Positions 44,661 to 54,413 of a stretch of 64,000 nt of DNA are shown here, piece after piece. The notes under the pieces were generated by a model. The model was not told the DNA's origin. It saw only the letters and a program-made list of their open reading frames with translations, and ran no database searches. Location of the stretch: assembly GCF_001715295.1 (NCBI RefSeq), contig NZ_MDKB01000002.1, positions 951,522 through 1,015,521 on the forward strand, written 5' to 3'. The stretch comes from Streptomyces griseus. GTDB taxonomy: Bacteria > Actinomycetota > Actinomycetes > Streptomycetales > Streptomycetaceae. Positions within the stretch are counted from its first letter, which is position 1. Every line of letters begins with the position of its first letter. A program made the position numbers and the translations under genes.

Positions 44661-46352
44661 CTACTGCGGCGGAGGCTGCCAGCTGCGGAGCATCGTCTCG
44701 AAGCGTTCCCGGCTCTCGGCCCAGTCCTCCTCGGGGCCCGTCATGTAGATCGCGTACTCCGGGCCGCCCGTCTCACCGAAGTACATCTGGTCGATCCCGT
44801 GGCGCGGCCCCGGGTGGTCCTTGGACTCGACCCAGGTGAACTCCCAGAGGGAGCCAGGCCGGTCGCGGAAGACGTTGGAGTGCAGGGTGAGCCGCTGGTA
44901 CCCCGGCAGCCGTACCGCGAGGTCCTTCTCGATGCCCAGCATGTGCAGGTAGGAGTTGTCGAAGTCGGGCTGCGGATCGACGCTGAACCGGATGCGGTGC
45001 GCCCCGTTGTCCGGGGTGTAGTCGATCTGGCCGCCGTCCGTCTGCCGCGTCCAGCCGTCGGGGACGGCGACGCTGAAGCCCTCCGGGTCCTGCACCCGGT
45101 GCCAGCCGTCCGGTAGGTCCTTCACGGGCTGCGCGTTCCCGCCGGACGAGCCCGTCGCGTCCTCCGCTGACGGCGAGGTGCCGGAGTCCCGCGCCGAGGG
45201 GGAAGGGCCGGGCGTCTCTGGTCCGGTGGCGGTCCGCTCCCCCGAGCCGTCGTCCGTACTCCCCCTGTCGTCCGCGTACTTCATCGCGACGAGGCCGGCC
45301 GCCCCTCCGATGAGCGCGGCGAGCGCGATGACGAGCGCGGCCGTACGCCACCGGCCCCTGCCGCGCCGGGTGGGGGGCGCCGGGGTGTGCGGGGCGGTGG
45401 GCGGCGGGGGCAGGGGCCGGGCGAGGTGGGCCGTCGCCCCGTCGGGGGCGGAGAAGGCGCGCAGATCCTCCCCGGACATCCGCTGCGTGGGCACGTGGGC
45501 CTGTGCGGCGCGGGGCTTGCGCCCCTCCATCGCGTCCAGCAGCATCCGTTCCGCCTCTTCGGCGGTCGGCCGGTCCGCCGGGTCCTTGCGCAGGAGCGCC
45601 GTGATCACGGGTTCCAGCGCGCCGCCCCGCATCGGCGGTGGCGGTTCCTCCGTGACGACGGCCTGCATCGTGGAGATCGGCGACGAACGGCGGAAGGGCG
45701 ACTGCCCCTCGACGGCCGTGTAGAGGGTGGCGCCCAGCGACCAGAGGTCGGACGCGGGGCCCGGGTCGCCGCCGCGTACCCGTTCGGGTGCCAGGTAGTC
45801 GATGGAGCCGACCAGTTCGCCGGTCCTGGTGATGGTGGAGTCACCCTCGATCGCGGCGATCCCGAAGTCGGTGAGCAGCACCTGCCCGTCGCGGGCGAGC
45901 AGGACGTTCGCGGGCTTGACGTCACGGTGCAGCACCCCGGCGCCGTGCGCGGCCCGCAGGGCGCTCAGGACGTGGAGGCCGATCCGGGCGGCCTCGCGCG
46001 CCTCGACCTCGCCGCGCTCCTTGGTCGCGTCGGCGAGCGACGGCCCGTCGACGTACTGCATGACGATCCAGGGGCGGTGGTCGTACTCGATGACGTCGTG
46101 GACGGTGACGACCCCGGGGTGAGTGATCCGCGCCGCAGCACGCGCCTCCTTCTGCGTACGGGCGTGGAGCACCGCCCTGTCGGCCTCGGCGGCGTACAGG
46201 CCGGCGGTCAACTCCTTGACGGCGACGGTCCGGTGCAGCACCTCGTCCTGAGCCCGCCAGACCTTGCCCATGCCCCCGCGGCCGAGAACCTCACCGAGCC
46301 GGTACCGCCCGGCCAGTACGATTCCCGCTCCCGTGCTCTGCGCGTGTTCCAC
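44661..46352 (-). CDS. Transmembrane Ser/Thr protein kinase (second of four)
   Basis: The 563-residue protein (MEHAQSTGAGIVLAGRY) has an intact kinase domain at about 15-270: GRGGMGKVW, Lys46 (VAVKEL), HRDVKPANVLL, DFGIAAIEG, YLAPERV. A Pro-rich linker and a membrane span at about 336-358 follow. The extracytoplasmic domain has GFSVAVPDGWTRQ, the hallmark repeated in the neighbouring kinases, and ends SWQPPPQ. The gap to the next gene is 98 bases. Such clusters have been implicated in spore-wall synthesis in Streptomyces, to my knowledge. Confidence 0.92.
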   Translation of the reverse strand: MEHAQSTGAGIVLAGRYRLGEVLGRGGMGKVWRAQDEVLHRTVAVKELTAGLYAAEADRAVLHARTQKEARAAARITHPGVVTVHDVIEYDHRPWIVMQYVDGPSLADATKERGEVEAREAARIGLHVLSALRAAHGAGVLHRDVKPANVLLARDGQVLLTDFGIAAIEGDSTITRTGELVGSIDYLAPERVRGGDPGPASDLWSLGATLYTAVEGQSPFRRSSPISTMQAVVTEEPPPPMRGGALEPVITALLRKDPADRPTAEEAERMLLDAMEGRKPRAAQAHVPTQRMSGEDLRAFSAPDGATAHLARPLPPPPTAPHTPAPPTRRGRGRWRTAALVIALAALIGGAAGLVAMKYADDRGSTDDGSGERTATGPETPGPSPSARDSGTSPSAEDATGSSGGNAQPVKDLPDGWHRVQDPEGFSVAVPDGWTRQTDGGQIDYTPDNGAHRIRFSVDPQPDFDNSYLHMLGIEKDLAVRLPGYQRLTLHSNVFRDRPGSLWEFTWVESKDHPGPRHGIDQMYFGETGGPEYAIYMTGPEEDWAESRERFETMLRSWQPPPQ

Positions 46353-46467
46353 GTATGTCCCCGCCCCATTCCTTCGAACGACAGGTTACGGAGGGGGGCG
46401 GCCCGGCGTAACCTCGCACCGCCCACGAGACCGCACTGTGATGCTTGTCCTGTGTCCCGACTACGTG

Positions 46468-49410
46468 TCAGGACGTCACGCGGTAGGTGGAGATGGCCTG
46501 TTCGTAGAGATCGGACACCTTGTCACGCTCGTTCTCCGGGCCGATCGCCTGGATGATGTGGTACCTGCCGTCCACGATCATGACGAGGTTGCGTACGTAC
46601 ACCTCGCGCCCACCGCTCTCCTGCCAGGTGAACTGCCCCTCGGCCATGGCCTGTCGCCCGACGTCGACCCGGCGCAGGCCCGTGGACGTGGCCCAGCTGG
46701 ACTCCCGGAAGGGCTTGAGCTCGGGTTCGCCGCTGCGCTGGTAGTCCAGCGGGTCGGAACCGTTGGCCTTGACGGTGTCCCTGCCGGGTACGACGAGCAC
46801 GCTGAACCCGTCGCTGCCGTAACGGATCTGACGGTCCGCGTTGGCCGGGCTGCGCTGCCACTCCTTCGGGACACCGATCTCGAACCCCTCCGGATCCTTG
46901 CGCAGCACATGGCCGGGGGCGAGGGTGGTGGCGGAGTGGCTGGTCTGCGGCTGCTGCGAGCCGGAGGAGCCTGCGGAGCCCGCGGACGATCCGTCCGACG
47001 CGCTCGCGTCGGGCGCCGGTCCGGCCGGTGCCTCCGCGGCGGAACCGGAGGGCCGGGGCTGCGACCCGGTCTTCGTGTCCGGCCCGGATCCTCCCTCGGG
47101 CATGAACATCACGGCGTAGGCCACGGCCGCGGCCGTCAACAGCAGGATCAGGACGAGCAGCAGCCGGCCCAGCCGTCGCGGCGGGCGTGCGCCCGGCGCC
47201 GGCTGACGCAGAACCTTGGGCTCCTTGGGCGCACGGGGAGCACGGGGCGGCTTCTCGTAGCGCTGAGGCCTGCTCTGCCGGTGGCGGCCGTGCGCGGCCC
47301 CACGCCCCCGGCGCCTGCGCACCAGTTCGCCCCTGCGGCGCACGACGGGCAGGCGGGTGGCGTCGACGGGCGGCAGCGGCACGACGTCGATGCCGGCCTC
47401 GGGCTCCGGAGCCGAGCGCACGAGCGAGCGCATCCAGCCGCGCAGCTCCTCGAAGTCCGGTCGCTCCGTGGGGTCCTGACGCAGCAGCGACTCGACGACG
47501 GGACGGAGGGGTCCGCAGTCCTCCGCGAAGGCGGGCGGTTCCGCACAGACCATCTGCACGAGCTCGGCCGCGTTCTCCTCCGGGTAGGGCGCGTGGCCCT
47601 GCACCGCACGGTAGAGCAGGGCACCGAGCGCCCACAGGTCGGTGGACGGGCCGATGGGCGGGGCCAGCTGCCAGTTGTCGTGGACGGGCCCGGCCTGCTC
47701 GGGCGCCCAGCGCTCCGTGACGGCGCCGACCACGGCGATACGGGCCTGCCGGGCGCGTTCGGCGGCGAGGGGGGTGGCGGGGCCACGATAGGCGGGGGTC
47801 TCCCCGCCGCCGCCGGTGGCGACGACCGCGTCCCATCCTCCGGTGGACGCCCGTGCGGCCACCGGCTGCTGCTGCCGGTCCCTGCTCTCCGGCCCGCCGC
47901 CCGGGCGACGGGCGTCTGCGCGGAGCGCGTCCTCGCCGGAGCGGCCCGAGCCGCCCGCGGGCACGGGGCGGCCGGCGCCGGGGCCGTCGTCCCACGTACC
48001 GGCGAGGTGGACCCACCGGCCCGGGGGCAGGAGGCCGGGGTCGTCGTCCTCGGGGTCGTCGTCCCCGCCGTCGTAGGCGTCGTGCTCGTCGTCCTCCGGC
48101 GCGGGGGCGCCGTAGGCCGGGGCGCCGTACGGCGGCGTGCCCTGGGGCCGGCCCCCGTACCTCGGGTCTTCCCGCGACCGGTCCTCCTCGGACCAAGCCT
48201 CGTACGGAACCTCGTCGGCCGGGGCTGTGTGCTGCCCGTCGCCGTACGGGGCGCCGTGGTGCCCGTCGTCGTACGGGGCGCCGTGGTGCCCGTCGTCGTA
48301 CGGGCGGGCCTCGCGGGAGGTGGCGCCGTACGGGGGGCGCGGGTGGGCCGCGCCGCCGTCGGGCGCGTCCTCGCCCGGCCGGCCCGTACGCGACGGGTCC
48401 TGGCGGGGGACGTCCTCGCCCGGCCGGCCGCTCTGCCGGGCGGCGGGCGGCAGGCCCTCGTCGGCCCTGGCCGCGGCGCGGGCACCCGCACGGTAGGCCG
48501 CGATGGCTCCGGCGCGGGCCGCACGCAGCTGTGCCGCGCCGCCCGCCCCGGGCTCCACCACGGGCACCGCGGGGCGCGCGGGCCGGGGGACGAGCTCCTG
48601 TCCGCCCCGGCCGCCGTCCTCCCGGTCGCTCGCCGGGTCGCTCTCCCCCTCGGCCCCGGGCGGGCGCACCGCCTCGATCTCGGCGTAGGGGCGTGCCGCC
48701 GGCACCCCGGCGGAGGTCTCCTCGGGGGCGGGCAGCGGGTCCGGGGCGAACGGCGGCTCGTACGGGCCGGTGGGGCCCGTCTCGACCGCCGGAGGCCCGT
48801 ACGCTCCCTCGTCCTCGGTCTGCGGCACGGGAACGTACCCGCACAGCGCCTCCTCGGCGGCGCCGGCCGCCAGACCGGTCAGCACGACACGGCCGTCGTC
48901 GCAGACGAGGACCGTGCGGACGGTGATGTTGCGGTGGGTCCAGCCGTGTGCGTGCAGCACCCGCAGGGCGGTCAGCACGTCGGAGCCGATCTCGGCGGCA
49001 CGGTACGGACTGAGCGGGCGCTCGGCCAGGAGCGCCGCGAGCGGCCTGGCGGCGACCAGTTCACTCACTATCCACAGCGATCCCGCCTCGGCGAACACGT
49101 CGAAGACCTGGTCCAGCCGCGGGTGGTCGGGGACCTGGGCCGCCGCCTGGGCCGCCTCGATCGCCCGCCGGACCGCGGGGTCCGTGGACCGGCGCATCGT
49201 ACGTCCGGCGGTCCTCCGGGCGACCGCTGACGGCCCGTCGGCGTCCAGCACCTCGGCGTCCACGACCTCCGGCAACGGCACCTGGCGGACCAGGACCTCC
49301 TGCCCGCTGTAGGTGTCGAACGCCCGGGTCTCGGCCAGTTCGTACGCGTCGGACGGGGGCAGCGGAAGGCGGTAGCGGTCGGCGAGTACCCGACCCGCGT
49401 AGTCGTCCAC
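46468..49410 (-). CDS. Pseudokinase with a split catalytic domain, membrane-anchored
   Basis: The 980-residue protein (MDDYAGRVLADRYRLPL) has a kinase fold but no glycine-rich loop and no clear catalytic Lys. The catalytic loop reads WTHRNITVRTV (residues 157-167) where kinases have HRD, and VVLTGLA (175-181) replaces DFG. After about residue 190 some 350 residues of low-complexity, acidic, Pro/Gly-rich sequence interrupt the fold. The C-lobe resumes near 540 with RWAPEQ and DLWALGALLYRAVQG. A membrane span at about 747-768 precedes an outer domain with the sequence GFEIGVPKEWQRS shared with its neighbours. It is unlikely to phosphorylate substrates; a scaffold or allosteric role is inferred. 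Confidence 0.9.
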   Translation of the reverse strand: MDDYAGRVLADRYRLPLPPSDAYELAETRAFDTYSGQEVLVRQVPLPEVVDAEVLDADGPSAVARRTAGRTMRRSTDPAVRRAIEAAQAAAQVPDHPRLDQVFDVFAEAGSLWIVSELVAARPLAALLAERPLSPYRAAEIGSDVLTALRVLHAHGWTHRNITVRTVLVCDDGRVVLTGLAAGAAEEALCGYVPVPQTEDEGAYGPPAVETGPTGPYEPPFAPDPLPAPEETSAGVPAARPYAEIEAVRPPGAEGESDPASDREDGGRGGQELVPRPARPAVPVVEPGAGGAAQLRAARAGAIAAYRAGARAAARADEGLPPAARQSGRPGEDVPRQDPSRTGRPGEDAPDGGAAHPRPPYGATSREARPYDDGHHGAPYDDGHHGAPYGDGQHTAPADEVPYEAWSEEDRSREDPRYGGRPQGTPPYGAPAYGAPAPEDDEHDAYDGGDDDPEDDDPGLLPPGRWVHLAGTWDDGPGAGRPVPAGGSGRSGEDALRADARRPGGGPESRDRQQQPVAARASTGGWDAVVATGGGGETPAYRGPATPLAAERARQARIAVVGAVTERWAPEQAGPVHDNWQLAPPIGPSTDLWALGALLYRAVQGHAPYPEENAAELVQMVCAEPPAFAEDCGPLRPVVESLLRQDPTERPDFEELRGWMRSLVRSAPEPEAGIDVVPLPPVDATRLPVVRRRGELVRRRRGRGAAHGRHRQSRPQRYEKPPRAPRAPKEPKVLRQPAPGARPPRRLGRLLLVLILLLTAAAVAYAVMFMPEGGSGPDTKTGSQPRPSGSAAEAPAGPAPDASASDGSSAGSAGSSGSQQPQTSHSATTLAPGHVLRKDPEGFEIGVPKEWQRSPANADRQIRYGSDGFSVLVVPGRDTVKANGSDPLDYQRSGEPELKPFRESSWATSTGLRRVDVGRQAMAEGQFTWQESGGREVYVRNLVMIVDGRYHIIQAIGPENERDKVSDLYEQAISTYRVTS

Positions 49411-49790
49411 GACACCTCCCCAGAGCGCGCTGTCCCCCGGTCACGAGGACCGGTCACAGCCGCCAATCACGGTCACTTGGTGTGCACTTACCCCGTGGTC
49501 CAGGCCGCGCACGGTCTTCGGCCTCTCACGATACGGGGCAAGTGGCGGCCGTGCCGCCGGGTCTGCGCAACCCGGCCGCACAGGACGGCCCCGGGCGTGT
49601 TCCGAACGCCCGTTCCGTCCGGGGGAGCCTGGCACGCACGCGCACCGCGGTGCCGGTATCCCCCGGTACGCCCGGTTCCGGGGAGCCGCTTCACCTCGCG
49701 ACCGCACGCACCGGACGCCGCCGGGCCCGGCCTCCCGGGCGGCGCCACCTGCGGCACACGCCAGGTGCCGCCCCGCGAGGCCGGTGCCGG
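49411..49790. other. 380-bp region between the third and fourth kinase genes
   Basis: No gene is visible. It may hold a promoter for the three downstream kinase genes. Only GC-biased frames are open. Confidence 0.5.
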
Positions 49791-51896
49791 TCAGTCGGTG
49801 GGCTCGAACGTGGCGAACGCCGTCTCGCGCAGCGTCCGGCACTCCTCGCCGTCCCATGCGTCCGCCCTGCAGCTGATCATGATCGAGTAGCCGTGGGTGG
49901 CGTCGGCCTTGAATCCCCGGTTGAGGACACGGATCCTCTTGCCCTGCTGATTGCGGGTGAACTCCCAGTCAGCCACGGTCGGATAGCCGTTGTACTCGAC
50001 CGGCTTGATCCGGATGTGCTTGTAGCCGTCGCTGAGGCTCTTGGTGGCCGAGACCGCCCCTGCCCAGGCGGCTGCCGCGTCGTCCTTCGGGGAGGAGTTG
50101 TAGTCGACCTGGACACGCGGGAAGCCGCCGTCGGCGTTGTAGATGCCACCGGAGTTCTGGCCTGCTATACCGGCGAGCCGGAAGTTCGCGGGCATCGCCA
50201 TGGTGAAGTGGAACCGCTTACCGGTGACCTTCTTGTACCCCGCGGGCAGCCCGTCGCCGGCCGGGGCACCGCTCTCCGGAGTTCCCGAAGAGTCGTCGGA
50301 CCCCTTGCCCTTGCCCTTGTCCTCTCCTCGGTCGTCCTTCGCGGCGTCGTCCGTGCCACTGCCCTTGCCGCTGTCCGTCTCCTTGCCGGACCCGGCGTCC
50401 GTGCCGCCGTCGACCGTGGCTCCGGCGGACGCGGTGGCGCCGCCCCCGGTGGTACGGCCCTGCTCACCCTCGTCGTCGCCGAGGGTGAGCGCCAGGACCG
50501 TGCCGAGCACGGCCAGTACGACGACCCCGGCGACGACCGCCAGCGTGCGGCGCGGTACGACGTCGGTGATCGACGCCCGGACCGGGGCGGACGGGCCCGC
50601 CGGACGCGGCGGTATGCCCTGGCCCGGGGCGGAGGCCGTGGCCGTGGCCGTCGGGGTCTTCGCGTTCCGTACGGAGCGCAGCGCACCGCGGAGCCGTTCC
50701 CGCGTGCTCTCCCCGGCCGCGGTGCCGATGGCCGGGGTGGATGCGGAACCGGTGGGGGTCGCGGAGCCCGCGGGGGCTCCCGGTCCGGCCGGGCTCGCGG
50801 TGCCGGCGCGGGCCGCGGAGCCGGTCGGCCCGGCGCCCGCCGAAGGACGGGGGGTCGGCGTGGAGGCACGTGAGGCAGCGGCTCCCGCGGCCCCGGAGGC
50901 CGCGGCGGTACCGGCGGCGGCCGCACCGGAGGCCTTCTTGCCGCCGCTCCTGGATCCCTTGGGTGCCTCGGGCGCGGTGATGGTGGGCAGTGCCATGACC
51001 TGGGTGCGGTCGGCCGCCTGCCCGGCGGGCCCCTCCGGCTGCTCCGGTGCGTTGATCACCGCGTTGAGCAGGACACGCGCTCCCGCGTCGTCCAGCCGCT
51101 GTTCGGGGTCGCGGGTCAGCAGGCCGTAGATGACCTCCGTCAGCGGGCCGGCGTTCTTGGGCGGATCGACCGGCTCCGTCATCACGGCCGTCAGCGTGGC
51201 GATGGCCGAGCCCTTGTCGTACGGAGGGCAGCCCTCGACGCTCGCGTACAGCAGTCCGCCGAGCGACCACAGGTCGGCGGGCGGGCCCGGCTTGTGCCCG
51301 CGGGCCCGCTCGGGCGAGATGTACGAGGGGGCACCGACGAGCATGCCCGTGGAGGTGACGGAGGGGTCGCCCTCCACCTGGGCGATCCCGAAGTCGGTCA
51401 GGACGACCCTGCCGTCCTCGGAGATCAGTACGTTGGAGGGCTTCACGTCGCGGTGCAGGATGCCCTGGCGGTGCGCCGAGCGCAGCACGTCGAGGATGGC
51501 GAGACCCACCTCCGCCGCCCGCCTCGGTGTCAGCGTCCCGTCCTCGCGGATCACCTCGGCGAGCGACTTGCCCTCGATGAGCTCCATGACGATCCACGGC
51601 CGGTCGTCCTCGTCGACCACGTCGTAGACCGTCACCGCACTGTTGTTGCGGATCCGCGCGATCGCTTTCGCCTCGCGCAGCGTGCGGGTGATCAGCCGGC
51701 GCTTCTCGTCCTCGTCGATGGCCGAGGGGAACCGCAGTTCCTTGACCGCGACCGTGCGGCCCAGCGTCTCGTCGGCAGCACGCCAGACCGTGCCCATGCC
51801 GCCCCGGCCGAGCACCTCCCCGAGTCGGTACCGTCCCGCGAGGAGACGTCCGTCCTTGTCCCGTTGGGGCTCCCGTGCCTGCTCCGCCTCCGACAT
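49791..51896 (-). CDS. Transmembrane Ser/Thr protein kinase (promoter-proximal of four)
   Basis: The 701-residue protein (MSEAEQAREPQRDKDGRLL) has an intact kinase domain at about 21-280: GRGGMGTVW, Lys52 (VAVKELRF), HRDVKPSNVLI, DFGIAQVEG and SYISPERA. A long Ala/Ser/Thr/Pro-rich linker with SATPTGSAS-type repeats follows. A membrane span lies at about 449-470, and the outer domain (FHFTMAMPANFRLAG, ending FEPTD) matches its neighbours. It is the first of the leftward kinase array and separated from it by 380 bases. Confidence 0.92.
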   Translation of the reverse strand: MSEAEQAREPQRDKDGRLLAGRYRLGEVLGRGGMGTVWRAADETLGRTVAVKELRFPSAIDEDEKRRLITRTLREAKAIARIRNNSAVTVYDVVDEDDRPWIVMELIEGKSLAEVIREDGTLTPRRAAEVGLAILDVLRSAHRQGILHRDVKPSNVLISEDGRVVLTDFGIAQVEGDPSVTSTGMLVGAPSYISPERARGHKPGPPADLWSLGGLLYASVEGCPPYDKGSAIATLTAVMTEPVDPPKNAGPLTEVIYGLLTRDPEQRLDDAGARVLLNAVINAPEQPEGPAGQAADRTQVMALPTITAPEAPKGSRSGGKKASGAAAAGTAAASGAAGAAASRASTPTPRPSAGAGPTGSAARAGTASPAGPGAPAGSATPTGSASTPAIGTAAGESTRERLRGALRSVRNAKTPTATATASAPGQGIPPRPAGPSAPVRASITDVVPRRTLAVVAGVVVLAVLGTVLALTLGDDEGEQGRTTGGGATASAGATVDGGTDAGSGKETDSGKGSGTDDAAKDDRGEDKGKGKGSDDSSGTPESGAPAGDGLPAGYKKVTGKRFHFTMAMPANFRLAGIAGQNSGGIYNADGGFPRVQVDYNSSPKDDAAAAWAGAVSATKSLSDGYKHIRIKPVEYNGYPTVADWEFTRNQQGKRIRVLNRGFKADATHGYSIMISCRADAWDGEECRTLRETAFATFEPTD

Positions 51897-52449
51897 GCGT
51901 CCCCTCTGCGATCAACCCACCCTGGCAGAGCGTTCATTGTCCCTCACCCCGGGACCGGTCATGGTCCGGGGTCCACGGTCGGCCACGATGCGGCCGGTGG
52001 AGGGAGCCCCTGCCACGCCCGTCCCCCGCGTGCTTCTCGGTGCCTCGCCCGTCCCGGCTCCGCCCGCCTCCGGAACGGCGCGCCTGCCCGGCGAACCACA
52101 CCCCACCCCGGCATCGTCCTCCCTTTCCCGGTCCGTCGTCGAGGGCGGGCCCCCAGCGGACCACCGGCGCACCCCGGCTCCCGCGCTCCGCACGAGACCT
52201 GCGCGGCGGACGGGCCGGGCACAGAACCGGGTGTCCGCCCCCGGCCGCGAACCGGCAGCCCTGCCGGTCCGGAACCGGCCGCCCGTCCCCGGACCGACCG
52301 GGCAGGGCACCGCCGGAACCGGAGCGCTCCCCGGACTGCCCGGACGGGACCGGACCTCCCACCGGATCCACCCCCCGGACCGCCCGCACGGGACCGGACC
52401 TCCCGCCAAATCCACCCCCCGGACCGCCCGCACGGGACCGGACCCGCCG
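51897..52449. other. 553-bp stretch between the kinase and glpD genes
   Basis: Open frames here arise from GC bias and from the repeat at the right end. No gene is supported. The left end holds the promoter of the kinase gene; the right end is the glpD 3' flank with the 44-bp tandem repeat. Confidence 0.5.
52333..52448. repeat. 44-bp tandem repeat, about 2.6 copies
   Basis: Units start at 52333, 52377 and 52421 (GGACYGCCCGSACGGGACCGG, then CCTCCCRCC). The period is exactly 44 and the array abuts the glpD stop codon. It is GC-rich and partly self-complementary; a role in termination is possible but not shown. Confidence 0.85.
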
Positions 52450-54156
52450 TCAGGTCGGCACGATGTCAGGCGCGCCCAGCCGCGCCGCGTCCGCCGTCAG
52501 GTCGTCCGGCTGCCGCTGCGACTCCCGCTCGGCCTCCACCCTCTTACGGTAGTGCTCGACCTCGCGCTCGATCCGGCCCGTGTCCCAGCCCAGCACCGGT
52601 GCCATCAGGTCGGCGCACTCCCGCGCACAGCGGGTGCCCCGGTCGAACGTCTCGATGGAGATACGGGTCCGGCGGGTGAGTACGTCGTCGACGTGGCGGG
52701 CCCCTTCGTGCGAGGCGGCGTAGACGACCTCCGCGCGCAGGTAGTCCTCCGCCCCTGCCAGCGGGTCGCCCAGCGAGGCGTCGCCCTCGATCAGCTCGAG
52801 CAGCTCCTCTGCCATCGAGCCGTACCGGTTGAGCAGATGCTCCACCCGGACGACGTGCAGCCCGGTGCGGGCCGCGATCCTGGCGCGGGCGTTCCACAGG
52901 GCGCGGTAACCCTCGGCGCCCAGCAGCGGGATGTCCTCCGTGACGCAGTCCGCCACCCGCTGGTCCAGCCCGTGCACCGCCTCGTCCACGGCGTCCTTCG
53001 CCATCACCCGGTACGTCGTGTACTTGCCGCCCGCGACGACCACCAGCCCCGGCGCGGGGTGGGCCACCGTGTGTTCGCGCGAGAGCTTGCTCGTGGCGTC
53101 CGACTCGCCGGCCAGCAGCGGCCGCAGCCCGGCGTAAACCCCTTCGACGTCGTCCCTGGTCAGCGGGGTGTTCAGGACCGAGTTGACACGTTCGAGCAGG
53201 TAGTCGATGTCGGCGCTGGAGGCGGCCGGGTGTGCCTTGTCCAGGTCCCAGTCGGTGTCCGTCGTGCCGACGATCCAGTGCCGGCCCCACGGGATCACGA
53301 AGAGCACGGACTTCTCGGTACGCAGGATCAGCCCGGTCGAGGAGTGGATACGGTCCTTCGGGACGACCAGATGGATGCCCTTCGAGGCACGGACGTGGAA
53401 CTGGCCGCGCTCATTGATCAGCGACTGGGTGTCGTCCGTCCACACGCCGGTGGCGTTGACCACCTGCTTGGCCCTGACCTCGTACTCCCCGCCCTCCTCG
53501 ACGTCCTGCACGCGCGCGCCGACCACCCGCTCACCCTCCCGCAGGAAGCCGACCACACGCGCCCGGTTCGCCACGTGCGCGCCGTAGCCGGCGGCCGTGC
53601 GCACGAGTGTGGCCACGTAGCGGGCGTCGTCCATCTGGGCGTCGTAGTACTGCAACGCGCCGACCAGCGCGTCCTTCCTCAGGGCGGGCGCGACCCGCAG
53701 GGCGTGGCGGCGTGAGAGGTGCCGGTGCACGGGCAGCCCGCGGCCGTGGCCGGAGGAGACCGACATGGCGTCGTACAGGGCGACACCGGAACCCGCGTAC
53801 AGCCGCTCCCACCCCTTGTGCTGCAGGGGATAGAGGAACGGGACGGGTTTCACCAGATGCGGGGCGAGCCGCTCCAGGAGCAGCCCGCGTTCCTTCAGCG
53901 CCTCCCGTACGAGCGCGAAGTCCAGCATCTCCAGATAGCGCAGCCCACCGTGAATCAGCTTGCTCGATCTGCTGGACGTCCCGGCCGCCCAGTCGCGCGC
54001 TTCGACCAAACCGGTCGTCAGTCCTCTGGTGGCCGCGTCCAGAGCCGTCCCGGCGCCGACCACGCCCGCTCCCACGACCAACACGTCGAGTTCGCGCTCG
54101 GCCATCGCGGCCAGCGCCTCGGCGCGCTCCGCGGGTCCCAGTGTCGCTGTCCTCAC
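52450..54156 (-). CDS. glpD: Aerobic glycerol-3-phosphate dehydrogenase
   Basis: GlpD is a membrane-associated FAD enzyme that oxidises sn-glycerol 3-phosphate to dihydroxyacetone phosphate and feeds electrons to quinone. The 568-residue protein has the FAD motif VVGAGVVGAGTALDAATRG, the family signature SSRSSKLIHGGLRYLE, and the C-terminal DAO domain. The GTG at 54156 (VRTATLGPAERAEALAAM) has GGAGG six bases upstream; upstream in-frame codons to 54276 lack a ribosome binding site. No glpF or glpK is adjacent. It is divergent from a nucleotide-sugar dehydrogenase across an AT-rich region. Confidence 0.95.
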   Translation of the reverse strand: MRTATLGPAERAEALAAMAERELDVLVVGAGVVGAGTALDAATRGLTTGLVEARDWAAGTSSRSSKLIHGGLRYLEMLDFALVREALKERGLLLERLAPHLVKPVPFLYPLQHKGWERLYAGSGVALYDAMSVSSGHGRGLPVHRHLSRRHALRVAPALRKDALVGALQYYDAQMDDARYVATLVRTAAGYGAHVANRARVVGFLREGERVVGARVQDVEEGGEYEVRAKQVVNATGVWTDDTQSLINERGQFHVRASKGIHLVVPKDRIHSSTGLILRTEKSVLFVIPWGRHWIVGTTDTDWDLDKAHPAASSADIDYLLERVNSVLNTPLTRDDVEGVYAGLRPLLAGESDATSKLSREHTVAHPAPGLVVVAGGKYTTYRVMAKDAVDEAVHGLDQRVADCVTEDIPLLGAEGYRALWNARARIAARTGLHVVRVEHLLNRYGSMAEELLELIEGDASLGDPLAGAEDYLRAEVVYAASHEGARHVDDVLTRRTRISIETFDRGTRCARECADLMAPVLGWDTGRIEREVEHYRKRVEAERESQRQPDDLTADAARLGAPDIVPT

Positions 54157-54309
54157 TGCTGCCTCCCGGTACTCCTGGTGGATCGGGGTGCTACGGCGCG
54201 GGAGCGGGGGCCGGCCGAGGAGCCGGGCGTCCGTGCCCACCACTCGATTCTGTCCGCGGACCACGACTTCAGCCACCGCCTGTGGACAACACCCGGCCGA
54301 CGAGAGACG

Positions 54310-54356
54310 CAGAATGCGACATATAGGTCATATTTACGCCTATTCTGACATAGCGC
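54310..54356. promoter_or_regulatory. AT-rich regulatory region between glpD and the sugar dehydrogenase
   Basis: The segment contains GACATATAGGTCATATT and CCTATTCTGACATAG, far more AT-rich than its surroundings, with short inverted repeats (TATAGG and CCTAT). It probably carries the divergent promoters. No known motif is assigned. Confidence 0.4.
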
Positions 54357-54413
54357 TGTCCCCAGCAGTTGCGCTTTCTGTCTTCATGGTCTTAGGGAAG
54401 GACGGCCCTCGAC

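Noticed and set aside
46264..49230. Long plus-strand frame of about 990 codons opposite the pseudokinase gene
   Set aside because: Its residues are Arg/Gly/Val-rich without motifs, while the minus strand encodes a protein with kinase lobes and a membrane span.
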